This document shows positions 16,546 to 24,866 of a stretch of 51,153 nt of DNA, piece by piece. This DNA comes from Propionibacteriaceae bacterium (GTDB lineage: Bacteria > Actinomycetota > Actinomycetes > Propionibacteriales > Propionibacteriaceae), in the NCBI GenBank assembly GCA_030532825.1, contig JAUNKK010000014.1, positions 1 to 51,153 on the forward strand, in the 5' to 3' direction. The notes under the pieces were generated by a model. It saw nothing but the letters and a program-made list of their open reading frames with translations, made no database searches and was not told the DNA's origin. How positions within the stretch are numbered: position 1 is the first letter of the stretch; each line of letters begins with the position of its first letter. The position numbers and the translations under genes were made by a program.

Positions 16546-17709
16546 ATGAAAGCAATTGCAACACGGCGCGCATCGCGGGGGATCATGGCATTCCTCGCAG
16601 CGTTGCTTACGGTGGCCCTGAGCGTGGGTGGCGCAACCACCGCGCGGGCCGACGACTTCCCGCCCGGGTACCCGAAGCTGGGCACGGCTGGCGAGAGTGT
16701 GCGGGGTCTGCGCGGCGCCCTCATCGGCGGCCAGTACAGTAACACGGTTGGTGTCCTGGCCCAGCTGTTCACCGTTCACACCAACGAGAACCACGACGGC
16801 GACATCCAGGCCTACTGCATCGAACTCGAAGTGAACGTGAAGTTCGAGACCGGCCTTGAGGTCTCCCCCTGGGACAAGTTCCCCGGCGACAACGAGTTCA
16901 AGAGCAACCCGCAGGCCCGGGCCAAGGTCGCCTGGATCGTGCAGCGCAGCTTCCCACAGACCCAGCTTGCCGATGTGGCCAAGGCCAGCGGCGTCGAGGG
17001 CCTGACTCAGGAAGAGGCCATCACCGCCACCCAGTCGGCCATCTGGCACTTCACGAACAAGGTGGATCTCCAGGGGCTGATTGCGCAGGGCAACCAAGTT
17101 GACAAGGACTCGGACAGCGCGAAGCGCGTCCTGGCCCTGTACAACTACCTGACCGGCGAGAAGAACGTGGGCCTGGAAGAGACCGAGGGTCCGACGGTCG
17201 ACGTCAAGGCTACCGACGAGACCGGGACCGCCGGCCAGCTGGTGGGCCCCATCACCATCAACTCCACCCAGGGTGCCGTCGAGATCACGAGCGACCTGGC
17301 CTACGACCTGGTCGATGCCGATGGCAACAAGGTTGACCCGAAGGCCGCCCCCACCGGCGTTGAGTTGTTCCTGAACGTTCCCGCCAACGCCCCGGCTGGC
17401 GAGCAGAAGATCGAGGTCAAGGTTGAAGGCGCCTACTACGCCGGCAAGCTCCTTATCTCGACCGGCCCGCGCAGCCAGACCATCATCATCGGTGACAGCA
17501 ACACGGTGACCAAGGAAGCCAACGGCGCAGTTCGCTGGGACGCCGCCCCGGCCGCCGCCCCGACGCCGAGCCCCAGCCCGGAGCCCTCTCCGTCGCCGAG
17601 CGCCAGCACCCCGGCGCCGTCGGCCACGCCTTCGGCCCCGACCCCGAGCGTCACGGCGAAGCCGACTCCCCCGGCTAAGAAGCCTGGCCCGCCGAAGACC
17701 GGTATCTGA
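16546..17709 (+). CDS. Secreted thioester-domain (TED/TQxA) protein with truncated sorting signal
   Basis: A 387-residue secreted protein. Signal peptide about 1-35, ending TTARA before DDF. A TED follows: Cys91 in AYCIELE and Gln163 in TATQSAIW, the pair known to form an internal Cys-Gln thioester that lets Gram-positive adhesins bind host proteins covalently. Then a beta-rich region (about 215-340) and a Pro/Ser/Ala/Thr-rich stalk. The protein stops at PPKTGI: only a PPKTG-like remnant of LPxTG remains, with no membrane helix or basic tail. It may be released, held by another route, or be a truncated gene. Start at 16546 has AAGGAG upstream. A strong terminator follows. Confidence 0.85.
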   Translation: MKAIATRRASRGIMAFLAALLTVALSVGGATTARADDFPPGYPKLGTAGESVRGLRGALIGGQYSNTVGVLAQLFTVHTNENHDGDIQAYCIELEVNVKFETGLEVSPWDKFPGDNEFKSNPQARAKVAWIVQRSFPQTQLADVAKASGVEGLTQEEAITATQSAIWHFTNKVDLQGLIAQGNQVDKDSDSAKRVLALYNYLTGEKNVGLEETEGPTVDVKATDETGTAGQLVGPITINSTQGAVEITSDLAYDLVDADGNKVDPKAAPTGVELFLNVPANAPAGEQKIEVKVEGAYYAGKLLISTGPRSQTIIIGDSNTVTKEANGAVRWDAAPAAAPTPSPSPEPSPSPSASTPAPSATPSAPTPSVTAKPTPPAKKPGPPKTGI

Positions 17710-17732
17710 GCCCTAGGGCACACCAACCCCTG

Positions 17733-17763
17733 AGAGGGGCCGGGTTTCCCGGCCCCTCTTTCC
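17733..17763 (+). terminator. Strong Rho-independent terminator after the TED gene
   Basis: AGAGGGGCCGGG, loop TTT, CCCGGCCCCTCT: a perfect 12-bp stem followed by TTCC. Confidence 0.88.
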
Positions 17764-17851
17764 ATGCCCGGACAGCGAAAGCCAAGATTCTCTCAGCAAT
17801 TAATAGGACCACCTGGGATGTCGAGACCGATTAATTCCCTGAGAACAAATC

Positions 17852-17892
17852 CCCCACATCTGAGAAAACTAAGCAATTTCTCAGACGTGGGG
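17852..17892 (-). terminator. Hairpin terminating the fucosidase operon
   Basis: CCCCACATCTGAGAAA and TTTCTCAGACGTGGGG pair over 16 positions with one A-C mismatch and a 9-nt loop, 13 bp past the fucosidase stop on the minus strand. The motif TTCTCAG also recurs at about 17791 and 17901 in an AT-richer patch. Confidence 0.6.
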
Positions 17893-17904
17893 AAACGTCA
17901 TTTC

Positions 17905-19215
17905 TCAGCCCAATTCGGCTACGGCCACCGGGGTTGGCTGAAGGTTCTCAGGAATTGCCACGGCTCCAGCCACGACCGGGCGTGATTCCCCGCCCAGCCA
18001 ACGCGCCGACGCAATTCCCAGGTATTCCTCAGGAAGCCGGAGCTCACCGGAGGTTGGGTCCAGCACGTGGGCGAACACTCGCCCCTCGGCGAGGGTATAG
18101 CGCACCCCATCATCGCCCGCACGCCGCCACGGTCGCGACCCGAAAATAGCCCGGCCGTTGACCGCTAGCCACTCCCCCAGCCCATCAAGGGCGCGCTGCT
18201 GCAGCTCCGGGATCGACCCGTCGGCGCGAGGGCCGACGTTGATGAGAAGGTTGCCGTTCTTGGCCACTACGTCCACGAAGTAGCGGATCAGCTCCGCGGC
18301 CCCCAGCGAGTGGGACTCGTCCTCGGCCGCGTTGTACCCAAACGACCTCCCCAATCCCCGGGTGGACTCCCACACCTCGGCCTGAACGCCCTCGACATCG
18401 GTGTACTCGCGGGTCAGGTGGCCGTGAGCGGGCACGCCCCACCGGTCGTTGACCACGCCGTCGGGCACCGCCGCCCGGTAGCGCCGCCACAGCGCCGCGA
18501 CGCCGAAGTCGTCGTCACCCTTACCGCCGTCGGGCCACTCGATGTCGTTCCACAGCAGCGCCGGGGCGAACCGTTCAATCAGCTCGTCCAGCTGCGCGGC
18601 AGCGTAGCGGGCGAAGGCCTCATCGTTGCGACGCATCAGGAACAGGTCGCGGTCGGACTGGATGGGTGGCAGGTCGCTGACGTGCCAGTCCAGGGCGCCG
18701 GAGAAGTAGACGCCGAACCGCGCCCCTGCCGCGCGGGTGGCGTCGGCCAGCTCGCGGATCAGGTCGCGCCGGGGCCCCCGCCGGGCAGCATTGAAACCCG
18801 TCGTGGCGGTATCCCACAGGCAGAAGCCGTCGTGGTGCTTGGTGACCGGCACCACGTAACGCGCCCCGCAGCGGAGTACTGCCCGCACCAGCGCGTCGGC
18901 GTCGAAGCCGTCGGGATGCCAGCGGTCGGCGAGGTCCTCGTAGGTGGTGCCCTCGCCGTAGCGGGCGATGTGCTGGGCGCGCGCGGACGAGCCGGGGATG
19001 CGTACGGTGTTGCCGTACCATTCGGCGTAGCGGTGACGCGCGTAGGCATCCTCCACGGGCACCGGTCCATCGTGGGTCTCCGCCCAGGCGGGCACGGAGA
19101 AGATACCCCAGTGGATGAACACGCCCAGCTTGGCATCGCGATACCAGCCGGGCACCGTGACGTCGGGGTAGGTGACGCCCAGGTCGGGTCCGGTACGTTC
19201 ATCGAAGTTCAGCAT
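17905..19215 (-). CDS. GH29 alpha-L-fucosidase
   Basis: A 436-residue enzyme of glycoside hydrolase family 29, releasing L-fucose from glycans. The N-terminal motif WYRDAKLGVFIHWGIFSVPAW is diagnostic; YVVPVTKHHDGFCLWDT follows, and LLWNDIEWPDGG holds the probable nucleophile Asp. No signal peptide, so it acts inside the cell on imported oligosaccharides. The last gene of the operon, its ATG directly adjoining the stop of the M81 gene (TGAATG). Together with the ABC importer it points to use of fucosylated host glycans, though the imported substrate is not proven. Confidence 0.92.
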   Translation of the reverse strand: MLNFDERTGPDLGVTYPDVTVPGWYRDAKLGVFIHWGIFSVPAWAETHDGPVPVEDAYARHRYAEWYGNTVRIPGSSARAQHIARYGEGTTYEDLADRWHPDGFDADALVRAVLRCGARYVVPVTKHHDGFCLWDTATTGFNAARRGPRRDLIRELADATRAAGARFGVYFSGALDWHVSDLPPIQSDRDLFLMRRNDEAFARYAAAQLDELIERFAPALLWNDIEWPDGGKGDDDFGVAALWRRYRAAVPDGVVNDRWGVPAHGHLTREYTDVEGVQAEVWESTRGLGRSFGYNAAEDESHSLGAAELIRYFVDVVAKNGNLLINVGPRADGSIPELQQRALDGLGEWLAVNGRAIFGSRPWRRAGDDGVRYTLAEGRVFAHVLDPTSGELRLPEEYLGIASARWLGGESRPVVAGAVAIPENLQPTPVAVAELG

Positions 19216-20742
19216 TCAGGGCTCCCTACGGGTCAGCGACGGGGTGAGGTCGGGGTTCGGCTGAGACCGGTCGAACGGCCAGGTCCCGGGCTTGAGATGG
19301 CGATGCCCGAGACGCAGCAAATCCTGGTCCACGCCGCCGGGGGTGAGGGCCATGATCCAGCCCGCGGCCACGTCGAACAGCTCGGGCTCCAAGTAGCCGA
19401 TCTTGACAACTATGATGTCAGCCGCCTCGGGCTCTAGGCCGAGCTGACGGAAGTCCTGGAGTTGATGGAAGGGTTTACGGCGCTCGGTGACGATGACGTG
19501 CACACTGCCGCAGCGAACCACTGCCTGGCGGCCCGCGACGGGGTCGCCTTCGGTCAACGAGTACACTTCGCCACTCACGTCAGCGGGCGGGGCCACGGCA
19601 TCGACGTTCCCGCCGACCCGAACCCGCACCGTCGCGCCCCGGCCAGCGTCGAAGCACTGGGCGACGGCGTCGGGATCGAAGGTGGAAGCGTGGATGACGG
19701 TGCGGCTGCCGTCGGCTAGGCGGGGATCGGCCAGCAGTTCCCGGATGGTCCAGGAAACGTCGCCGGCGCCCCCAGCAGTGGGGTTGTCACCAGAGTCGGA
19801 GATGACGTAGGGGCGGGGCGCGTCGTCGGCGAGAGCAGCGTCGAGGGCACCCGCGAGCGTGTCGGCGGGGCCGACGAACATGAAGTCGTCCCGGGCAGCC
19901 CACCACGCTTCGGCTAGCTCGGCGGCTCCGGCGGCGACAGCGTCGCGGTCATCGCCCGTGACGACGACTGCGGCCTGGCAGCGGGGTTCATCGGCCCAGG
20001 CATAGCCCACCCACAGGGCGGCGTCGAGCACCCCGTCACGCGCCTCGATATCGGGAATGCAGCCGTAGATGCTGGCGGCGGGTTCGACGCGGGTGCTGGT
20101 CTTCTCGCCGGGCAGCAGCAGCGGGACGGGTACGAAGGCCTTCCAAGGGCGGCCCGCGCCAGAACGGAGCCGCAGCAGCAGGTTGTAGGCGGCCCGCTCT
20201 TTCGTGTTCATCCAGTCCTCGTGCGGGGCCATCCGGTAGCAGGTGATGAGGTCGACCTGCTCGACGAGGGCGGCCGACACATTGCCGTGGAGATCCTGAC
20301 AGCAGGAGACGAGGCAGTCGGGACCGATCACCTCGCGCAGTGCGGCGGCCAGGTCGGCCTCCGCATCACGCATCCCGACGACGCTCATGGCGCCGTGCAG
20401 GTCCAGGAGGAAGCCGTCGAAAGGGCCCTGCGTAGCAGCCAAGTCCAGGATGCGGGCCTTCATCCGCTGGTAGGTCTGGGGCTCGACGGCACCACCCGGC
20501 AGGGAACGGCCATGGTGCAGCGGCACCCAGGCGGCGGCCTCCCTCAGATCACGGCCAGGGTCGAGGAACGGGTAATAGCCGAGCAGCACGTCGCCCTCCC
20601 GCAGGGTGAAGGCTGCATCGCCGCTGCGGTGCGGCGAGAAGGTGCTGGCCTCAATCGAGATCCCGGCGATACCGATCCGCGGACGCTCTTGCCCCCCGGT
20701 GACGGGCGGCAGGGGCGGGCACCAGATGTCGGCTGCGGTCAT
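19216..20742 (-). CDS. M81-family (MlrC-like) metallopeptidase
   Basis: A 508-residue protein with the two MlrC domains. The N-terminal domain opens RIGIAGISIEASTFSPH and has FLLDLHGAMSVVG, then DLHGNVS and MAPHEDWMNTKER, carrying likely zinc-binding Asp/His residues. The C-terminal part has VISDSGDNPTAGGAGD. MlrC of microcystin degraders cleaves linearised peptides, but most homologues have unknown substrates. Here the gene sits inside a sugar-uptake operon between a ROK kinase and a fucosidase, so the real substrate may be an amide-linked sugar or glycopeptide. ATG at 20742 has GGAGG eight bases upstream; 22 bp separates it from the kinase gene. Confidence 0.88.
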   Translation of the reverse strand: MTAADIWCPPLPPVTGGQERPRIGIAGISIEASTFSPHRSGDAAFTLREGDVLLGYYPFLDPGRDLREAAAWVPLHHGRSLPGGAVEPQTYQRMKARILDLAATQGPFDGFLLDLHGAMSVVGMRDAEADLAAALREVIGPDCLVSCCQDLHGNVSAALVEQVDLITCYRMAPHEDWMNTKERAAYNLLLRLRSGAGRPWKAFVPVPLLLPGEKTSTRVEPAASIYGCIPDIEARDGVLDAALWVGYAWADEPRCQAAVVVTGDDRDAVAAGAAELAEAWWAARDDFMFVGPADTLAGALDAALADDAPRPYVISDSGDNPTAGGAGDVSWTIRELLADPRLADGSRTVIHASTFDPDAVAQCFDAGRGATVRVRVGGNVDAVAPPADVSGEVYSLTEGDPVAGRQAVVRCGSVHVIVTERRKPFHQLQDFRQLGLEPEAADIIVVKIGYLEPELFDVAAGWIMALTPGGVDQDLLRLGHRHLKPGTWPFDRSQPNPDLTPSLTRREP

Positions 20743-20764
20743 GGCGGTTCCTCCAGTTCTGAAC

Positions 20765-21646
20765 TTATAGGGCCAGGGCCGCCGCGCCGAGGGCGGTGCT
20801 AGCCAGAGTGGCGCGATGGACGCCGGGGACGGGGACAGTGACGGGCGGGTGAGCGGCCAGGGCCTCGGCGAGCGGCACCTCCAAGAGGTCCCAGGCTGCG
20901 GTCACCCCGCCGCCGATCACCACGTCGGTGATGTCGACGAGAGTGGCTGCAATGACGATGGCCTGCGCCAGCCCGGCGGCCGCGCGAACAATTACTTCCC
21001 GGGCTGCGTCGTCGCCGCCCCGGGCCCGCACGGCGACGTCAGCCCCCGTGAGGCCGGTCCGACCAGTCAGGTCGGCGTAGCGCAGGCCCAGGGAGCGCCC
21101 GGAGGCAAGGGTTTCCAGGTGGCCGATGCCGCCGCACGTGCACGGCAGCGTTGAAAAGCCAGGCACGTGCCCGATCTCCCCGGCCCCGCCGCGCGGCCCG
21201 TCGTACGGCTGCCCGTTGAGCAACAGCGCCCCGCCGACGCCGGTTCCCAGCATGATCGCCAGGGCGTCTCGGACCCCGCAGAGCGCACCCCAGCGCGCCT
21301 CACCTCCCAAGAACGCGTTAACGTCGTTGACTAGGCGGACCTCCCGTCCGAGACGCTCCGCGATTGCCTGACCCGGGCGGCAGCCGACCCAGTCGGGGAA
21401 GGTACCGGAGGCAGCCAGGACCTCGCCGGTGGCTGGGTTAATGACCCCAGCGGCCCCGGCGCCAACGGCCGTAGCCCGCAACCCCGACGCCATCTCCAGG
21501 CGCAACACCAGGTCGGCTGCACCGTCGACGAGCGCCTGACCGCCCCGCCCCGACGGAGTGGTTCCGGAGGCCAGCACCTGGCCGTCGGCGTCGGCGAGCA
21601 CGGCGGTGGTCTTGGTGCCGCCGATATCGATGCCGGCGACCACCAT
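20765..21646 (-). CDS. ROK-family sugar kinase
   Basis: A 293-residue kinase. ATP site GIDIGGTKTTAVL at the N-terminus, DVNAFLGGEARWG and GTGVGGALLLNG with the catalytic-region signature. The ROK zinc motif reads CTCGGIGHLE instead of CxCGxxGCxE: the third Cys is replaced by His, which may still bind zinc. It probably phosphorylates the sugar delivered by the ABC importer (glucose or N-acetylhexosamine kinases belong to this family). The ATG at 21646 overlaps the last base of the permease stop; a longer frame to 21850 lies wholly within the permease gene and is rejected. Confidence 0.88.
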   Translation of the reverse strand: MVVAGIDIGGTKTTAVLADADGQVLASGTTPSGRGGQALVDGAADLVLRLEMASGLRATAVGAGAAGVINPATGEVLAASGTFPDWVGCRPGQAIAERLGREVRLVNDVNAFLGGEARWGALCGVRDALAIMLGTGVGGALLLNGQPYDGPRGGAGEIGHVPGFSTLPCTCGGIGHLETLASGRSLGLRYADLTGRTGLTGADVAVRARGGDDAAREVIVRAAAGLAQAIVIAATLVDITDVVIGGGVTAAWDLLEVPLAEALAAHPPVTVPVPGVHRATLASTALGAAALAL

Positions 21647-22506
21647 CAGCGACCCCCCAACCCGGCCATGGCGATGCCCCGCACGAGGTGCTTCTGGAGG
21701 GCGATGACCAGCGCGGTGGTCGGCACCATGGAGATCACCGCCGCCGCCATCTGGAGATCCCAACGGGTGCCCTGCTGGGTGGAGAAGGATGCCAAGCCGA
21801 TCGGCAGGGTCCCCAGCGTCGAGTAGTCGACGGTGACGATCAGCGGCCACAGGTAGGAGTTCCAGAAACCGAGGAACGTGAACACCGCCAGCACCGCCAG
21901 CGCGGACCGCGACAGCGGCAGGATGATGCCCCAGTAGATGCGAACCGACCCGGCGCCGTCGACGCGGGCGGCTTCGTCAAGTTCGTAGGGGATGCCCCGG
22001 TAAAACTGGCGTAGCAGGAACGTCCCGAAGGCGCTGAAAGCGAACGGGACGATGAGGGCCTGGTAGGAGTTGATCCAGCCGAACCAGTCCATGAGGGTGT
22101 ACAGCGGGATGACGACCACCTCAGCGGGCACCATCAGCGTCGCCAGGAACAGGATGAACACGGCGTCGCGGCCCTTCCACCGCAGCCGCGCGAACGCGAA
22201 GGCGGCGGTGGAGGAGACGAACAGCACCAGCACTGTCCCGGTCACGGCGACAAACAGCGAGTTCAGGATGTAGGTGATGAACGGGCCGTAGGTGAACACC
22301 TCGATGAAGTTCGTCCACTTGATCTGTGAGCCCACCAGACGTGGCGGGGCCGTGAAAATCTCGTTGTTGGGCTTCATCGCCGACAGCACTGCGTAGATCA
22401 ATGGCGAGGCGAAGATCAGCGCCGCCAGGTAGATCGTCACGTGGGCTAGGACCAGCCGCGCTCGCCCGGGACGCTGCGCCTCTCGGGACGCGACATCAGT
22501 GCTCAT
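21646..22506 (-). CDS. ABC sugar permease, MalG type
   Basis: A 286-residue permease with six transmembrane segments. The EAA loop that docks on the ATPase reads YELDEAARVDGAGSVRIYWGIILPLSR. It forms the importer with the MalF-type permease encoded upstream (11-bp overlap) and the lipoprotein. No ATPase gene is in the operon, so a shared MsiK/MalK-like ATPase elsewhere is expected, as is usual in actinobacteria. Confidence 0.9.
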   Translation of the reverse strand: MSTDVASREAQRPGRARLVLAHVTIYLAALIFASPLIYAVLSAMKPNNEIFTAPPRLVGSQIKWTNFIEVFTYGPFITYILNSLFVAVTGTVLVLFVSSTAAFAFARLRWKGRDAVFILFLATLMVPAEVVVIPLYTLMDWFGWINSYQALIVPFAFSAFGTFLLRQFYRGIPYELDEAARVDGAGSVRIYWGIILPLSRSALAVLAVFTFLGFWNSYLWPLIVTVDYSTLGTLPIGLASFSTQQGTRWDLQMAAAVISMVPTTALVIALQKHLVRGIAMAGLGGR

Positions 22507-23413
22507 AGTGCACCCACCTCTTCTGGACCCGGAATTGCAGGGCGGTCAGCACGATGATGATCGCGAACAGGATCCAGGCCGCTGCGGCAGCCAGCCCGAG
22601 GTCCTGGAACCGGAAGCCCTGGTTGTAGATGAACTGGACGATGGGTTGGGTAGCGTTGCCCGGACCGCCTCCCGTCAGCAGCTGGGGCTGGGCGAACACC
22701 TGGAGAGAACCGATCATCGTCATGACGGTGGCGAAAAACACCGCTGGGGAGATCATGGGCAAGGTCACCTGGAAGAAGAGCCGGGCCCCGGTCGCCCCGT
22801 CGATCCGGGCGGCCTCGATGACGGTCTCCGGCAACTGCTCCAACACAGCCGAGAAGATGAGCATGTTGTAGCCCAGGCCCTGCCACACCGACATGGCCAC
22901 CACCATGACCATGGCCCAAGTGGGGTCGGCCAGGAAGTTCGGCAGGGTAGAACCAAACCAGGCCTGGCTGGCCCCGTTGAGGGCGCCCTGTGGTTGCAGC
23001 AGCATCTTCCACACCAGGATGTTCGCCACCATCGGGGTGACGACGGGGATGAAGAACAACACCCGCAGAGCCCCGCGACCCCGGATCCGGGAGTTGAGCG
23101 CCACCGCCAGGCTCAGCGACAGGGCGATGTTGATGGGAACGTAGGCGATGGCGAAGACGAACGTGTTCTTCAGCGCAGGCCAGAAATCGGGGCTGGCGGT
23201 GAAGAGCTTCACGTAGTTACCGAAACCAAGAAACGTCCGGGTACCGAAGGTGGGCCAGTCGAACAGGCTCATCACGATGGACAGGCCGACCGGGAACAGA
23301 GTGAATAGCCCGAGGCCCACCAGGGCTGGGCTGACGAAACCCAGCGCCTGGCGCGCCTCGGCCCGGCGCAAGGCCCCGCTGCAGGCGCGGGGCCGCGTGA
23401 GGTCGCTGATCAC
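22496..23413 (-). CDS. ABC sugar permease, MalF/UgpA type
   Basis: A 305-residue permease with six transmembrane segments. The EAA loop is PETVIEAARIDGATGARLFFQVTLPMIS. The GTG start at 23413 overlaps the stop of the solute-binding gene (GTGA), so translation is coupled. Partner of the MalG-type permease. Confidence 0.9.
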   Translation of the reverse strand: MISDLTRPRACSGALRRAEARQALGFVSPALVGLGLFTLFPVGLSIVMSLFDWPTFGTRTFLGFGNYVKLFTASPDFWPALKNTFVFAIAYVPINIALSLSLAVALNSRIRGRGALRVLFFIPVVTPMVANILVWKMLLQPQGALNGASQAWFGSTLPNFLADPTWAMVMVVAMSVWQGLGYNMLIFSAVLEQLPETVIEAARIDGATGARLFFQVTLPMISPAVFFATVMTMIGSLQVFAQPQLLTGGGPGNATQPIVQFIYNQGFRFQDLGLAAAAAWILFAIIIVLTALQFRVQKRWVHYEH

Positions 23414-24678
23414 TGCTGGAACTGCTGCTGAGCGGTTTGGAGCATCTCGGACATCGGCTTAACACCGGTGTAGACGCTCACCAGTTCGGGCTGGATGTAG
23501 GCGTTGACCTTCGACCAGTTCGGGGACACATGCTGCCCCTCGATGTTCTCGAACGCGGCGTCGTAGGCGGCCTTCACGCGGTCGCGGTACTGCTCGTCGA
23601 TGGACTCGAAATACAGCGGCTGCGACTCGGTGCGGGCCGGGTAGGAACGACCGGAACTGGCCACGTGGTCCTGGGCTTCTTTACTGAGCAGCGCCCCCAG
23701 CACCTTGAGGGCAGCATCCTTGTTCTTGCAGGTCTTGGCGATGCCGTAGCCGGAGCCGAGGATCAGACCAAGCGGTTTCTTCCCCTCGGGGGCGGGCAGG
23801 TTGACCATGCCGACGTCGAAGCCCGCATCGTTCTTGAGGTAGCTGACGACGTTCCAGGTGCCATCGACCGCCATGGCGGCGTTGCCGTTGCTGTACTGGC
23901 TCTCGCCCCAGCCAGCGTCGGAGGCAGAGGCAACAGGCAGGGCCACGTGCTGCTCGGTCACCAGGCCTGCGTACCACGTCGCAGCCTCCACGAATGCCGG
24001 GTTGGCGATGTCGAGCTTGCCATCAGCGGTCACGGGCTGCGTGCCGGACTTCGCGATGGGCAGGGCCTGCCACTGGAAGTCGCCCATGCCGACAGCGAAG
24101 CCCTGTTTATCCGCGGTGGTGGCGGCCTTGACGGTGGCCTCGAAGTCGGTGAAGGTCCAGTCGTTCTTGGGCTCAGGGGCCCCGGTGGCCTTGACCATGT
24201 CGGCGTTGTAGTAGACCAGCATGGTAGCCATGTCGAACGGCACGCCGTACAGGGTGCCGGCGTCGCTAAGGATCTCCGAGGCACCGGGAGCGAGGTCGGC
24301 GGTCTTCAGGCCGGCGGTCCCCAAGTCGGCGTCGGTCAGCTCGACGAAGCCCTCCTTGAAGTCGGTGAGTTTGCCCGAATTCATGCCGGTGATGCACCCC
24401 ATGTTGCCCGTGCCCATATTGGTGGTGAGCTTGGTGAAGAAGTCGCCCCAGGGCGCAGTGCGCAGCTCGATCTCAATGTCGGGCAGCGCCGTCTGGGCGA
24501 TCTCGACCTGCTTGTTGATGGCGGCGATGTCCTCGTCGCTGCCGGCCCACATGTCGACGATGATCTTGGGGCGGCCATCGGATCCGGTCTCGGATCCGCC
24601 GCCGTTGCTAGCACAGCCCGTGGCGGCCAGCGCGACAACGGCTGCGGCGGCGATGGCCCTACGGAAGTTGACCTTCAT
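23410..24678 (-). CDS. Extracellular sugar-binding lipoprotein of ABC importer
   Basis: A 422-residue family 1 solute-binding protein. A lipoprotein signal is clear: basic start MKVNFRRA, hydrophobic stretch, and lipobox LAATGC with the acylated Cys at residue 22. The mature part shows the usual pattern (IIVDMWAGSDEDI, APWGDFFTKL, YNADMVKATGAPEPKNDWTFTDFE). First gene of the six-gene operon, with GGAGGAG upstream of ATG 24678. Ligand cannot be named from sequence; context suggests a fucosylated or amino-sugar oligosaccharide. Confidence 0.92.
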   Translation of the reverse strand: MKVNFRRAIAAAAVVALAATGCASNGGGSETGSDGRPKIIVDMWAGSDEDIAAINKQVEIAQTALPDIEIELRTAPWGDFFTKLTTNMGTGNMGCITGMNSGKLTDFKEGFVELTDADLGTAGLKTADLAPGASEILSDAGTLYGVPFDMATMLVYYNADMVKATGAPEPKNDWTFTDFEATVKAATTADKQGFAVGMGDFQWQALPIAKSGTQPVTADGKLDIANPAFVEAATWYAGLVTEQHVALPVASASDAGWGESQYSNGNAAMAVDGTWNVVSYLKNDAGFDVGMVNLPAPEGKKPLGLILGSGYGIAKTCKNKDAALKVLGALLSKEAQDHVASSGRSYPARTESQPLYFESIDEQYRDRVKAAYDAAFENIEGQHVSPNWSKVNAYIQPELVSVYTGVKPMSEMLQTAQQQFQQ

Positions 24679-24691
24679 TGCTCCTCCTCTG

Positions 24692-24715
24692 ACTTAATTC
24701 AGCTATGAATTAAGT
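24692..24715. promoter_or_regulatory. Palindromic operator, probably for the ROK repressor
   Basis: ACTTAATTC, six bases (AGCTAT), GAATTAAGT: perfect 9-bp arms, AT-rich in a GC-rich genome, 14 bp upstream of the lipoprotein start and facing the divergent ROK regulator gene. A typical place and shape for an autoregulated sugar operator. Confidence 0.7.
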
Positions 24716-24866
24716 TTGATGGTCTTACGGCATAAGTGAGGTTAGAGTTACCACCGGGATGCGCGCAAGGGTTCGCCATGGAACCGTTGTAAAAACGTGA
24801 CAGAAGCGAGGCAGGCAACCCGCGATCCGGGCCAAGAGTTATTTCGTTTCCGGCTAAAGTGGATGC

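Noticed and set aside
20765-21850. Extended reading of the ROK kinase to 361 residues
   Set aside because: The extra 68 codons lie inside the permease gene in another frame and look like shadow coding; GIDIGGTKT is expected at the true N-terminus.
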